Part shown: positions 35,655 through 46,559 of the stretch, piece by piece | Layout: each line of letters opens with the position of its first letter | Position numbering within the stretch: position 1 is the stretch's first letter | NCBI GenBank assembly: GCA_030998225.1 | Contig: JAPYXD010000581.1 | Coordinates: 5,033,501-5,097,500, forward strand | Length of the DNA: 64,000 nucleotides | DNA from: Diplolepis rosae | Taxonomy: Eukaryota; Arthropoda; Insecta; Hymenoptera; Diplolepididae | Reading direction: 5' to 3' | The notes under the pieces: generated by a model | What the model was told of the DNA's origin: nothing | Database searches by the model: none | What the model saw: the letters and a program-made list of their open reading frames with translations, nothing else | Program-made: the position numbers and the translations under genes

Positions 35655-36306
35655 TCAGGACCGTAACACTTATTTGTAGGATCTTCGTCATCGTTTAATG
35701 ATCGCGTGCTACTTTCGACTCTGGAAAATTTCATAGAAGTGAAAGAAGAATGGCGAATTGATGGCAATGCCATCTTTGTCATCATCATCGTCAAACGTCA
35801 GTTCTATGTCAATATTACTTTTGTTTGCTATTACTTGAGCAAACCCTTCCTTGTCAAAACTGTTCAAGTTCCCTAATGCCTCATTTGCGACAGATTCATC
35901 GTGTGACAGAGGAATTGAAATAGTCGATTGAAAAACTGCATCTAATTCAGATAATGTTTGGCACAATATCATGAATGCTAAGTAATCTGATACAAGGTTG
36001 CGTCCAGGATAATCTGGAAATTTTATATATAAATTATCTGCTGCTCGATGCATATAATGTGAGCAGCAAGTGTGAATGATTACCATATCTTTAGGAAATG
36101 CAATTTTTTTTAGCAGTCGTACGCTATCTTGAGGTGTTTGAATTTCTATGGGATTTCATTTAAAAAGTAACCCATGGATCAGTACCCAACTCCAATCCAC
36201 TACAGCAATTTCAAATGTAGGCCATTTGTATCCATATTGTACTACAAACTTCCGATAGTCTTTTAAAAAGTGACTAATTGCTGTTGTATTGTGTTCGGAA
36301 GATATG
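35655..36306 (-). pseudogene. DDE transposase remnant, middle part (left arm)
   Basis: On the minus strand it reads HNTTAISHFLKDYRKFV, then VVDWSWVLIHGLLFK, a Cys/His stretch HTCCSHYMHRAADN, and an acidic FDDDDDKDG region. It ends at the LTR-like insertion. The second acidic catalytic residue (VVDWSW) and the Cys-His motif are present. The upstream first Asp block is lost at the RNase H junction near 36307. A TAA follows HGLLFK. Aligning it with the copies at 46.5-45.9 kb and 63.4-64.0 kb shows one family. Its A8 run (36101-36108) keeps frame where the right-arm copy has A9. Confidence 0.75.
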
Positions 36307-36308
36307 GC

Positions 36309-36640
36309 GGCAGCAGAAACATTCGCATCTGCTCCGATAGTAGAGCGGCCATCACGACACTAGATGAGTCCCTGACTACCTCGACGCTGGTCTGAGAATG
36401 CTACGAAGCAATAAACAAACTAGCGGAAGACAACCAAGTCATAGTCCTCTGGACTCCTGGACACAGGGGTATCAAGGGCAACGAGACAGAGGATATACTT
36501 ACTAGCCAAGCTAGCGACAAAACAAAACCCAACTGGTCTAGAACCAGTAATAGGTATTTCAAATAGGTCGGTTACAGAAGACATTAACAAGTGCCCGGCC
36601 GAGAGACACCAGAAAGAGTGGTGCAAGGCTACGGCATGTA
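36309..36640 (+). pseudogene. RNase H domain scrap of a non-LTR element
   Basis: The plus strand encodes RICSDSRAAITTLDESLT, then a stop where a Trp is expected, ECYEAINKLAEDNQVIV, and WTPGHRGIKGNETED. These are the second-Asp and HRGIxGNE motifs of the RNase H that follows reverse transcriptase in I/R1/Jockey-like elements. RNase H removes the RNA strand of a hybrid. Only the C-terminal half is present and it is broken. It is fused to a mariner remnant on one side and a DDE transposase remnant on the other. Confidence 0.8.
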
Positions 36641-36644
36641 TTTC

Positions 36645-37335
36645 AGCGATTCTAAATATGTCTTGACCGGCCTTCGAATTGTGGCCGAGCATTGTCATGG
36701 TAGAGGATAACTTTGTCGTGTCTCTCTTGGTACTGCGGCCGTTTCTCCTTCAATGCTTGGTTCAAATGCATCAAATGCCTTCGACACCGATCCCCAGTGA
36801 TGGTTTCACTCGGTTTCAACAGCTCATAATACACTACACCGAGCTGATCCCACCAATTGCAGAGCATAACCTTGGCACCGTGAATATTCGGTTTGGCACT
36901 CGACGTCGAGGCATGTCCGGGCATTTCCCATGATTTTCTGCGCTTGGGATTATCGTAGTGAACCGAATTTTCGTCGCTGGTCACAATGCGATGTATAAAC
37001 CCTTTCCGATTCTCTCTTTGAAGCAGCTGTTTATAAGCAAAGAAACGTCATTCAACATCTCTCTTCTTCAACTCGTACGGAACCCAATTACCATGAGTTT
37101 GAGGCATTTTGAAATGGCTTGTTGAGTAACTCCCAATTATTCTGCCAATTCTCCTTGCGTTTGGCATGAGTTTTCATCAAGTAATGTCTCCAATTCGGAA
37201 TCTTCGTAAATTTTGGTTTTTTCACCGCCATGCCAGTCTTTGATATTACAATCACCACTTTTGCAGCGTTACTACCACTCACGACATGTTCTTTCACTAA
37301 AAGCAGCCTCACCGTAAGTACTTGGGAGCATTCGA
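36645..37335 (-). pseudogene. Mariner transposase remnant (left arm)
   Basis: The minus strand carries KLTHGN-type decayed N-terminal codons, then HRIVTSDENSVHYDNPKRRK, GHASTSSAKPNIHGAK and VILYHDNARP. These are the first and second catalytic blocks of a mariner (DD34D) transposase. The third Asp block (SPDLAPSDYHLF in this family) is missing because the sequence breaks into the RNase H scrap. Frameshifts separate the pieces. It is the inverted counterpart of the right-arm copy at 59873-60843, but the 5' end with the TIR is deleted. Confidence 0.8.
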
Positions 37336-37359
37336 AAAAAAATACTTTTTAATAGTTAT

Positions 37360-37860
37360 TAATTGAAAAGTAATTTTATTTTTGCCCGAAATTTTGTTCT
37401 TATTGCTTCGAGACAAACTTTTCATAGTTATCTTCCATTTTTGTGAAAAATTTGGCTCGAAGCAATAAGAAAAGAAGTCTGGGAAAAAATAAAATTCATA
37501 AATAAAATTATTTTTCTGTTTCCAATTTTTTTCATGGAAAAAAATCTTTTCTCTTTTAAATAATCCCTTTAATAAAAATATTACTATTCTTGAAAGAAAA
37601 ATGATCTATTTTTGCTTGAGGCCTAATTTTTGCAAGTTTACTGTCTTAAATTTCAATCAAATGTGAGTCAAACACACATCCAGAAACATATCCTAAAATT
37701 GAAACAGACAGCATTCAGAATTAACGCAAGAGTCCCTGGTATCATGGGATAATTGCGAGACTCGAGTGTTAAAAATGTCAATATTTATAGATTAAACAAT
37801 TGTCGATATAAAACAATTTCGAGAATAAATTATATGAAAATCCACTTATCAATCATTTTT
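37360..37860. repeat. Hairpin-bearing block of the left arm
   Basis: It contains GCTTCGAGACAAACTTTTCA and, about 50 bp on, its near complement GTGAAAAATTTGGCTCGAAGC, forming a stem. A further 400 bp is matched by 57830-58300 in inverted orientation. No coding sequence is seen. Confidence 0.7.
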
Positions 37861-37884
37861 TCTTAAAATTTGCTCTATAGCTAA

Positions 37885-38020
37885 AACATGAAAGAAAGAA
37901 AGAACATGAAATATGAAACATAAAACAAAATGAAACATAAAACAACATATAACATAAAACATATAACATAAAACATACAACATAAAACAACATATAAAAA
38001 CATAAAAGCTTGAAACATGC
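37885..38020. repeat. Simple satellite (ACATAAAAC-like)
   Basis: Short runs of ACATAAAAC, ACATATAAC and AACATGAAAC form a degenerate simple repeat. It is the counterpart of the much longer TGTATGTTGTTTTAAG tract at 57378-57790 in the right arm, so the array length differs about threefold between arms. Confidence 0.8.
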
Positions 38021-38099
38021 AAAAACAAAAAATTAAACAAGAACAAAATTTTTAAAGTTGAGGATTTAAATGAACTAGACATTAAAACAAAAATTTTAT

Positions 38100-38830
38100 T
38101 TGATCATATTAATATATCAGCATAAAAATCCTCTTCCATCTGGAAAATACAAAAGCTTAAAAACCAAACACATATTTATCAACGTCATTGGTACATACTT
38201 AGTATATTCTCAACAATTAGCAAACTTGCATTGCCTGAATGAATCACGAAAGATCTGATAAAAAAATTAATGTATTTCGCTAAATAGAAAATATAAATAA
38301 TTATCAAAAAAAAACCTCTTGTACCATTTCAGGAAAAAATTGCATTTCAAAATAAAAATTATTTATTAATACTAATTCCATAGTTCATACCTTGAAATTC
38401 CTTTTTAACCTGGAACAAAAAGGGCTTGAAAAACAAACATGCATTTAAATCAAGGATGTCTACATACTGCAAGTTAAATTTAAAAAAATTCGGTATTATG
38501 AATAAATCACGAAATATAAGATAATAAAATGCGCATTTTACGAATTATAAATTATTCATATAAATACAATAAATAATTACCGCAAAAATACTTCTTATAC
38601 CTCTAAAGAAAAAAAAACCATTCAAAAGAAACATGAGATTCCACAACACAAATTTTAACACTAATTCTATAGTTAATACCTTGAAATTCCTCTTCTGCCT
38701 AGAACAAAAAAGAGATAAAAAACAAACATACATAAGTACATTCATACATTTTAACCAACGTTATCTGCATAGAAGTTCAACAATGAAAATCACATGAATA
38801 AATCTCGAAATATATGATAACTAAATGAAT
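38100..38830. repeat. Tandem subrepeats of the left arm
   Basis: Diverged units of about 200-290 bp share ACCTTGAAATTCC, GGAACAAAAA, AATTATTTAT and GAATAAATCACGAAA words. They correspond inverted to the units at 56515-57330. Subterminal tandem repeats inside long inverted arms are a hallmark of foldback-type transposons, though other origins are possible. Confidence 0.7.
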
Positions 38831-40245
38831 ATATTTTATGTGCCACCGGCGCGCAAACTCGTTTTTTCGCTACAGTTAACAGTAGCGCAATGTAGTATAT
38901 TGCGCTACAGAGGAATGAAATGTAAAAATTGAACTGCGCATGCGCCTATAGCCATGCAACGGAGCGTAATCTTCTTCTTATCCTTCTTCTTCTTCGTACA
39001 GCGTCGGCACCGTACTGACAAAGCCTTGTACATTTGAACTGCGCATGCGTCTATTAAAATCTATTACTACTACACAAGATCGATAAAATCAAAGTGTCCG
39101 GGACTAGTCGTGACATATCAAGTGTAATGACTAGCGCCGCAAACAACTACAATACTAGATTAGATTCGAGTGTACGCATAAAAACTCGTATACGCACCGA
39201 AGTCACATAAAATAGAATACGTGCCAATGCACACAATTCGGGAAATTACGAGACTCGCGAGAATGCTCGCAGGACTGATCGCGCCTCGGTTTCGATCTCC
39301 TGCGAGCATTGTCGCTCATCACGCAATAACCCTCATTGTGCGCCTAGGCACGTAATATACTATTACTAATTACAAATTATTTATATAAATAAAGTAAGTC
39401 ATTACCATAAAAATTCTCTTAAAGCTTATCTGCTTCAACAGTATATTACGTGCCTAGGAGCACAATGAGGGTTATTGCGTGACGAGCGACAATGCTCGTA
39501 GGAGATCGAAGTCGAGACAAAGCCGAGGCGCGATCAGATCAGTCTTGCGAGCATTGTCGCGAGTCTCGTAATTTCCAGAATAGTGTGCATTGGCACGTAT
39601 TCTATTTTATGTGACTTCGGTGCGGATACGAGTTTTTATGCGTACACTCGAATCTAATCTAGTACACTGAACAAAAAAATTCGACGATACAGACATAATT
39701 GTGGTTCCTTGTCCTATATTATATTGGAGATTTACCGAAAACCAAGGTTTGCTTGTTTTAGTTCAGCCTGTATGTGTATTCCAACCATATGAATTACTAT
39801 CGCAGCAATATTTTTTATTAACTCTCAAATATACTTTGTTGAATTACTTAAAAACATTCAGCTATATTCATATGGCTGATAGATCCCAAGCATTTCTTTC
39901 AGTGTATCGTAGTTGTTTGCGGCGCTAGTCATTACACTTGATATGTCACGACTAGTCCCGGTCATTTTAATTTTATCGATCTTGTGTAGTAGTAGCTTGT
40001 TGTAATAGAGCATGCGCAGTTCAAATGTACAAGGCTTTGTCAGTAGGGTGCCAATGCTGTACGAAGAAGAATAAAAAGAAAGAGAAAAGAGAAAAAGAAG
40101 ATTCTGCTCCGCTGTAAGACTATATGCGCATGCGCAGTTCAATTTTTACATTATATTCCTCTTTAACGGAATACACAACATTCCGTTACTCTCAGCTGTA
40201 ACGTAAAAACGAGTCTCCGCGTCGCCGGAGGCACATAAAATATCT
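38829..40245. mobile_element. 1.4-kb palindromic element in the left arm
   Basis: The ends read TATTTTATGTGCCACCGGCG and CGCCGGAGGCACATAAAATA. The arms (about 38829-39361 and 39436-40245) share GAACTGCGCATGCG, GTACAGC, ACTAGTCGTGACATATCAAG and GCCGCAAACAACTAC. The short middle (about 39362-39435) is not its own sequence: it continues the left-arm subrepeat interrupted at 38829, as comparison with about 56520-56595 shows. The right half also carries about 200 bp of extra DNA near 39660-39900. No transposase is encoded. Confidence 0.75.
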
Positions 40246-40440
40246 TTCTAGAAATTTGGGAAACATAACAAAGACAATAAAGCACGTTGTTGACTTCTTT
40301 TTAGTCCTTCTGTTGTAGTTTCCAAATTTTGAGGAAGATATTTTGTAATAATATATTATGCAACAAGGGCGTACAGTATTTCTTTACGCACAAGTGCGCG
40401 CCGATCGCTCGAATGTGTGAAGTAACCCCGCGTTGCATAC

Positions 40441-41065
40441 GTTACTTTATGCAATTCTGTGTATAAAGTTCGTGTGTAAAGTACGATATTTCACCTCTAA
40501 AGTCACTATTATTTCACTCTCCGTATTGGTCGTGCGTAAAGTAACCGGGCGTTACTTTACGCACGACCGATGTGTAGTGAAATAATAGGGTCTTTAGAGG
40601 CGGAATACCGTACTTTACGCACGAACTTTACGCAGAGAATTGCATAAAATAAGTTATCTTACATGATCTATTACAGAAATTTAGTCACATGGTTTGGTTG
40701 ATTCATTACCTTAAGAGCATGTGATACTTAGGATATTAGCAAATTTTATTGATTTTAAGTTTCTACGTGTACATGGAATTCTTATTTCAAAATTTGGGAA
40801 ATAGTACAGAAGATAAAACGGATGTATATTATAGACAACTTTTGGTTTAAAAAATCGAAAAACGTACAATTCTAGCAAAATCTATGAAGACAATTTTTTA
40901 TTATCAAAACCAAAAGTACTCTACGTCCGTTTTTATCTTCTCTGCAATTTCCCAAATTTTAAAAAGAATTTAATGAATTTTGAACACAAACATGTAGAAA
41001 CTGAACCAAGTGTTCACATAAACTTCCTTCTTTTCTGAACTATCACATGCCCTTAATGAATTAGC
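40441..41065. repeat. Two adjacent palindromes
   Basis: The first (40441-40655) has GTTACTTTATGCAATTCTGT and its complement around a core of GCGTAAAGTAAC/GTTACTTTACGC. The second (40683-41065) pairs CACATGGTTTGGTTGATTCA with TGAATTAGCTGTGCCAG. Inside it, CAAAATTTGGGAAAT and AGATAAAACGGATGTA pair with their complements. Neither has coding potential. Confidence 0.7.
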
Positions 41066-41141
41066 TGTGCCAGTTTTTACAAACTACAAAGTAGTTGCAT
41101 CAATTTCTTATCAAATGATTCACAATTATAAAATTATTTTT

Positions 41142-41882
41142 TCTTGATCTCCTAGCCGAAAGTACGATCTTCCTGGCCGCATTTCACTCGAGAAACAACG
41201 ACTTTTGTGGCTCTGTAGTGCCGCTAAATTCATCGGATAATTCGTTTGTTTCATTTGTTTAATTCATCTGTATGTAACTTCAAATTATTAATAAATAGTA
41301 CGCTAATCTTTCAAGTTAATTTTAACGTTTAACAATTGCGTATCTAATGTAACTTCGTGCAATTGCACAAAAGACTAACTATTAAAAAGAAAAACAAAAA
41401 ATTTATGTACACAGTTTATTTTATATTAATAATGATATTCATAAAAGTAATAATAATTATTATGAGAATATTAGTATTACTGGATGTGAGATTTTAAAGT
41501 TACTGTTGATCAATATTAATATTGTTATCGAAGAATACATTTTTCTTGATCTCCTAGCCGAAAGTACGGTCCTCCCGGCCGCATTTCATTCCAGAAAGAA
41601 CGACTTTTGTGGCCGTATTTTATTTTTTTCGGCTCAGTAGTGTCGCTAAATTCATCGTATAATTCATTTGTTTAATTTAATTTAATGTGACTTCATGCAA
41701 TTGCACGAAAGAGTAACTCTTAAAAAGAAAAACAAAAAATTTATGTAGACGGTTTATTTTATATTAAAATTATATTAATAAAAGTAATAATAATTATTGT
41801 AATAAGATTAGTATTACTGGATGTGTGATGTTAAAGTTACTGTTGATCAATATTAATATTGTTATCGAAGAATAAATTTTCT
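41142..41882 (+). repeat. Tandem duplication of a ~340-400-bp unit
   Basis: The unit starts TTGATCTCCTAGCCGAAAGT at 41142 and again at about 41541. It continues through GCCGCATTTCA, AACGACTTTTGTGGC, GCTAAATTCATCG and CAAAAAATTTATGTA to GTTGATCAATATTAATATTG. The copies differ by several small indels. No gene is visible. Confidence 0.8.
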
Positions 41883-43000
41883 CTGGTATTTGTTAATTTT
41901 TAAAAAATTTTTGATTTAAAATTTTTTTTGCAGTCATTGTATGATAGAATTTTATTTTAAAGTTTCTAATGCCCGCCCCGACCAGCAAAAACCTCGGCTC
42001 TGGAGATCAAGAAAAATTGTATACAACCCACGGCCAGAATGTTTCATGCCCTGGCGTATGTGATGTAAATGCCTCGGCTTCGCCTCGGCATTGATATCAC
42101 ATACGCCAGGAAATCAAACTTTCTGGCCTAGGGTCGTAATATACTATTTGAGCGAACCATCAAAGCTCAATTTAATATATTTTGGGTATTGAAAATGCCT
42201 TCTATTATATTCAAGAAAAAAATATACATTTTAAAACAAGGACTCAGTTACACATTTTCGTTGCAAAAAGTATTATTTCGACAGAATTCTTAACACCAAT
42301 AATTGAGCCTCTGGATAGTATAAGAGCATAATAAAACTATTTAGACAATTTTGTATAGCCTTCGTTCAAAAATTACTCTATAAGAAGGTATGTTTGAGAG
42401 ATTAAAATTCTAAAAATTGTCAAGGTTATATGGCATCCAAGATTAGTTAAGTAATTCTATTTGGCCATATACTATCCAGAGGCTCAATTTATGAGAAAAT
42501 AACGGATAAACTAAAAGTTTAACTGTGTAAAATGATATAAAAAATGCTTGGTTACAAAAAACAAGCATTTTTTAAATTACTTGTAAAAATATATATAGGA
42601 ATAATTTACATTGTGCGGATTGCTATCCGATCAAAAACGGTATCTTGAGCGAAGCCATCAAAACTCAATTTATATTTTAGGGTTTGGAAAAAACATAATG
42701 TGTGTAAAATAAAAATGATATAGAAGTTTGAGACGTCTCAAACCCAAACTTGTGACGAATTTTGAGACGAAATATTAGGAAGGAAATTCTTGTACGTGAT
42801 GGAAATTTATCCCTAGACGAGGTAACGGAAGAAGACAATAGAAGCAATAAACAATACCTCTATAAACCAAAGGAATTTTATACCTAAGTTCTGGATGAAT
42901 TTTACATGCATAGAGCCCTTGGGACAGACGAAAATTTTAAGACTTAGAGGTTAACGAAAAATTTTCGTAAAAAACTCATCTCATATGCTCAAACTCGATA
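41883..43000. repeat. Region with two hairpins, no gene
   Basis: At 42030-42128, GGCCAGAATGTTTCATGCCC and TGGCGTATGTGATG pair with TATCACATACGCCAGG and CTTTCTGGCC, around a GCCTCGGCTTCGCCTCGGC core. At about 42300-42490, ATTGAGCCTCTGGATAGTAT pairs with ATACTATCCAGAGGCTCAAT. GCGAA(C)CATCAAAGCTCAATT-like words recur at 42154 and 42652. The rest is unassigned. Confidence 0.6.
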
Positions 43001-44140
43001 CCAAAAGCAGGTAGAGGGTCATGACAATGGAGTCAATAAACCGTACGTGCGGCGTACTCCTAATTCTAAATTGATCTTATCCTTAATTAACTCATGAGAT
43101 TGAACATCATGCAGTTTTTTCGCGAAGCACATCATATGAGTGTAATGTCACATATGAGAACGCGAATTGTGGAAAGCCCATAAAGTGGCTATAATTTTAA
43201 TAAAAAATTAATCTGAAATATTGAATTCGAATCAAACATAATATTTTGGGAAAGTAATAGACTAAAAGTTATGAAAACTGAGTATGTTCTAATTAATCGT
43301 TTATGAGCAATGGTTTAGAATGACTGCGCAAATTTGTCATAGACATTTTGAAAAAAATGCGTTCCTTGCATGCAGAAAGTATGATTTAACATAATACTTT
43401 ATTTATATGCATTTCTGGGTGAGTTACGTTACTTTTTGTAAAAGTAAGAAGTTGAAATTGAGTTACATTTCGTAAAAGTAACTTTTTAAAATTAAGTTAC
43501 TTTTTGAAAAAGAATTACCTCCAATCTTAAAGTGACTTGATGAAAATGACTGAGGCCATAAATGTCTTTATTGGAGAGGATAAATGATGAATCAAATTTT
43601 GGCAGTTAACCGAACACCGGCGATATGATGGACCCAAAATTGAACCTTCTGTATAGTTCATTTTTTGTGTTTTATTTAATTTACGAAATTGATTGTAATT
43701 CAATTTAATTTTAATCTATTTATTTTTTGTGAGTTTATTTACTTTTTTTCTCACCACCCATGAGGTAGAGTATGTCTTGGCGCGTTTTATTTTTAAGTGT
43801 TTTCCCCTGTAGGCCTATTCTACTCATTTGTATATGAAATTGGATTATCATTTATATACCTCGAAAAAGCACATAAACCTTCCGCGAGTCATAAGTTTTT
43901 TCACGTCTTCAATTTTGACTGAGCGACATTTTAAGGTACGGAAAATAGATCCTAGTAATAATTTTTTTGTGAATGCCTCAAAAGGTGATTGTAATCTTTT
44001 ATGAAATTCTGAGTATTTTCTACAAATTTAATGCTTAAACTCAGAATTTTTTAATATGACCTATCTTTTCTCAGATTAGATTGTACCTCAGCCAAAACTT
44101 GAAATACGGATGGGTCTATGCAGTCAGATGTTTTATGATT

Positions 44141-44350
44141 TTGCGCTAAATAACTGCGTGAACAGTTATTAGCAGCTAAATGTTGCGCTAAATAACTGCG
44201 TGAATAGTTATGAGCAGCTAAATGCTGCGCTAAATAACTGCGTGAACAGTTATGAGCAGCTAAATTTTGCGCTAAATAACTGCGAGAAGAGTTACGAGCA
44301 GCGAAATGTTGCGCTAAATAACTGCGTGAACAGTTATGAGCAGCTAATTG
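44141..44350. repeat. 42-bp minisatellite, five copies
   Basis: Five units of exactly 42 bp begin TTGCGCTAAATAACTGCG and end GAGCAGCTAAATG. Each contains AACTGCGTGAACAGTT, a short hairpin. On the minus strand the array reads as a 14-residue repeat (LAAHNCSRSYLAQH), but it lies 3' of the zinc motif and I see no evidence that it is translated. The same unit forms 34207-34341. Confidence 0.9.
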
Positions 44351-44509
44351 TTTCTTTAAAAGGTAAATTTTGAAGGTAAAAAAACAATAGCCCAGATCTG
44401 TTAATGTTATATAAGTACATAAAAAGATTGGATAATCACCAATCCTCATTATATAGACAGACTCGTGCAATCTGGGCATTCATCAGCATAATCTTTGAAG
44501 TATATCTTC

Positions 44510-44707
44510 TCATTCTGTAAGTCTTATAAGCTGACGAGGATATTTCATCCAACTCCTTGGACGTACTTCAGATTCGCTCGCCCATTCTGCCATTGGAATG
44601 CAAGTGCTATGTGCAAATCGTCTGCAGAAAGTGCACATCACAAGGTAATCCCCATTAAGGTTCGAATTGACCACAAAACAGTGAATGCAATATCTTTTCA
44701 TGTCTTC
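44510..44707 (-). pseudogene. Cys/His zinc motif, C-terminal part
   Basis: The frame reads MKRYCIHCF, then CTFCRRFAHSTC. That is Cys-x2-Cys, a spacer, Cys-x2-Cys-x4-His-x2-Cys, an arrangement like half of a PHD or related binuclear finger. It is in the same frame as the protease segment upstream, separated from it by one in-frame TAA at about 44711. It therefore probably formed the C-terminus of the same polypeptide. The metal ligands are seen; the function is unknown. Confidence 0.6.
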
Positions 44708-44710
44708 TGA

Positions 44711-45420
44711 TTATTCAATGAGAAATTTGGCTATTCTACGCCGGGAATTTGCAGGGTTAAAAGTAATTTCCATTTCACTATTATTCCCAATACACTGCAT
44801 ATAGTAGACAATGAACGCTCCACAATTATAACTATCATTTTGGAAAGGCCTACATTTTGTTCTTTGTTCTCCTTTCCAATCAACGCGACGGAGCTTATAG
44901 AAAGAGCATGTTTGAGGACAATCAGAAACGAATTTTTCAAAGTACCTTATTACTCTGATTTCCTTTAATTTAAAACTGTAACTTCTTTTCTTCGTTACTC
45001 GAATTGGATCAATCATAGTTTACGAATTTTTATTGCAGTTTATTAGAAAAATACGCCAGTGAATGTTGAACAGGTAAGGCATAAGAATTGTACCTGAAAT
45101 CGGTAAATGTACGTCGTACATTCGGAATTCTTTGGGAATATTCGCATCATTACTTCCAAAGATACACCTCGTATTATATGTTGGCATATAACAAATGTCA
45201 TGACAATCTAAATCACACTTCATGATGTATGCATCAATGACAGATCCATCAATCCATTTATCTCCTTTTAGTGTCTGAAAAGTGTTGAGAAACATGTAAT
45301 TCAGGCACAAGGGAAAATATTGGCGAGTCTGCCCTTGGTTTATAGGCCCCAAAAGGGATATCCTCTTCCACTTTGTTGTCTATGTAATAAGATAAATCAC
45401 GCATCAGTCCATTTTGCAGT
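44711..45420 (-). pseudogene. Ulp1/C48-like cysteine protease domain
   Basis: Minus-strand pieces read KWIDGSVIDAYI, then ISGTILMPYLFNIHWRIFLI (candidate catalytic His in the HW pair), MIDPIR (candidate Asp), and PFQNDSYNCGAFIVYYMQCI (oxyanion Gln and catalytic Cys). The order W-x-D, H, D, Q-x6-C matches Ulp1/SENP adenain-fold proteases, which cleave SUMO-type modifiers. Such domains are also carried by several eukaryotic DNA transposons. A TAA at 45020-45022 interrupts the frame between the His and Asp blocks, and a frameshift separates the first ~20 codons from the linker. All four presumed active-site residues survive. Confidence 0.8.
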
Positions 45421-45860
45421 GCCAGTTCATGGATGGAGTTATCGCTTTGGTTAGATTGATAGCGACGCGTTGTCCCATGTTTCAGAGATTATTTTGGTCG
45501 CTTGCGACTGAAACGAACTTTGGGGTAGCATACCTATATCATGTGCTTGAAAGTCTTGAGCTTTACTTTTATTATTTATACTGGTTTGTTTGGTTTGCAT
45601 TTTTTGTTTTTTACAAACAGGAACCCTTTTCTTCTCAGAAGCTCTCCTCTTTTTCTTATCTGGTTTGGATTCTAGCGATTGAGTACATTTTTTAAAACTA
45701 GGGTATTCTAAGTGACTTTGAGCTTCCCTTTTTCTACTTCTTCTATTCTTATTTCAACTTTCTTTGAGAGAAGGATCTAAGGGAGCTGGAATTGTTTCAA
45801 TTTCGTCACATTTTGAATCGGTAGATTTATTTTCCTCGATTTTTGTATTGAATTTCTTTT
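45421..45860 (-). pseudogene. Lys-rich linker between transposase and protease
   Basis: After a TGA at about 45860, a shifted minus-strand frame reads KFNTKIEENKSTDSKCDEI and later KKKRRASEKKRVPVCKKQK. It is broken by stops and joins the protease region in yet another frame. The basic clusters look like nuclear localisation signals. There is no folded domain in this part. It links the two enzymes into what appears to have been one long protein. Confidence 0.5.
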
Positions 45861-46550
45861 CATTCCGAGGGTATAGAAGGTTTCATTCCCTTACGATTTT
45901 TTAACAACACTTTTTGTTTTTCTTCGTGCACTAACTCGCTGGTGTATTTTTTTAATTTTCGAATGAAACGAGCAATCGACAAATGTGTTTCATTACGTAA
46001 GACTGTATCTTTAACGGTTTTGAAATGAGCTTCGACATAAGCGTTACTCAATCGCGAGACTTCAGGCAACAAATCGGCGAACAAAATGGCTGTAGCTATT
46101 ATTATGAAGGGCATGCAATGGTTCAAAATAAGTTTAGCCACTTCAGGATTGTAACACTTATTTGTGGGTTCGTCTTCATCACTTAATAATCTCATGCTGC
46201 TTTCCACTCTTTGGAAAATGTTGCAGAAGTGAAAAAAGAATGGTGAATTGATGGCAATACCATCCTTGTCACCATCATCGTCAAACGTCAGTTCTACGTC
46301 AAAATTACTTTCATTTCCCATGATTTCTGCAAAACCTGCCTTATGAAAAGTATTTAACTCCTCCAAACCCTTATCTGCAACTGATACATCGGGTGACAGA
46401 AGGATTGAAACAGTTAATTCAAAAACTGCATCTAATTCACTTAACTTTTTACTGAGTATCATAAATGCTATGCAATCTAATACAAGATCACGTTCAGAAT
46501 ACGCTTGAAACTTTCTATCTAAATTTTCAGCTGCTCGATGCATATAATGT
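45860..46550 (-). pseudogene. DDE transposase, Cys-His and third-acid part
   Basis: The 227-codon frame starts in HRAAENL, the continuation of the CCSHYMHRAA motif. It carries an acidic FDDDGDKDG stretch, then SNAYVEAHFKTVKDTVL. The Glu of VEAHFK is the best candidate for the third catalytic residue, since an acidic residue before a hydrophobic-Phe-Lys helix is seen in MULE-like and KDZ-like transposases. The frame ends KPSIPSE and stop. It is the longest intact part of the element. The same residues are partly covered by the copies at 35.7-36.3 kb and 63.6-64.0 kb. Confidence 0.7.
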
Positions 46551-46559
46551 GAGCAGCAA

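Larger units (their letters stand above)
35648..38830. repeat. Left arm of the giant inverted repeat
   Basis: Reading outward from 38.8 kb, this arm contains ~200-290 bp subrepeats, an ACATAAAAC-type satellite, a 500-bp hairpin-bearing block (about 37360-37860), a truncated mariner, an RNase H scrap and a DDE transposase remnant. The same order occurs inverted at about 56.5-64.0 kb. Long exact or near-exact stretches confirm homology, for example CAAATGTGAGTCAAACACAC at about 37660 and its complement at about 58015. Relative to the right arm it lacks about 58.46-60.13 kb and the N-terminal transposase part. It therefore diverged by deletions after duplication. Confidence 0.8.

Noticed and set aside
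36652..36933. 84-codon plus-strand frame over the left-arm mariner
   Set aside because: The minus strand encodes clear mariner motifs (VTSDENSVHYDNPKR), so the plus frame is a shadow.
37849..38082. 77-codon hydrophobic Cys/Phe-rich minus-strand frame
   Set aside because: It is a translation of the ACATAAAAC satellite, so low complexity explains the hydrophobicity.
44051..44479. 142-codon repeat protein (LAAHNCSRSYLAQH units)
   Set aside because: The repeats come from a 42-bp minisatellite that also occurs at 34.2 kb outside this gene context. A 42-bp period keeps any frame open by chance, so translation is not supported.
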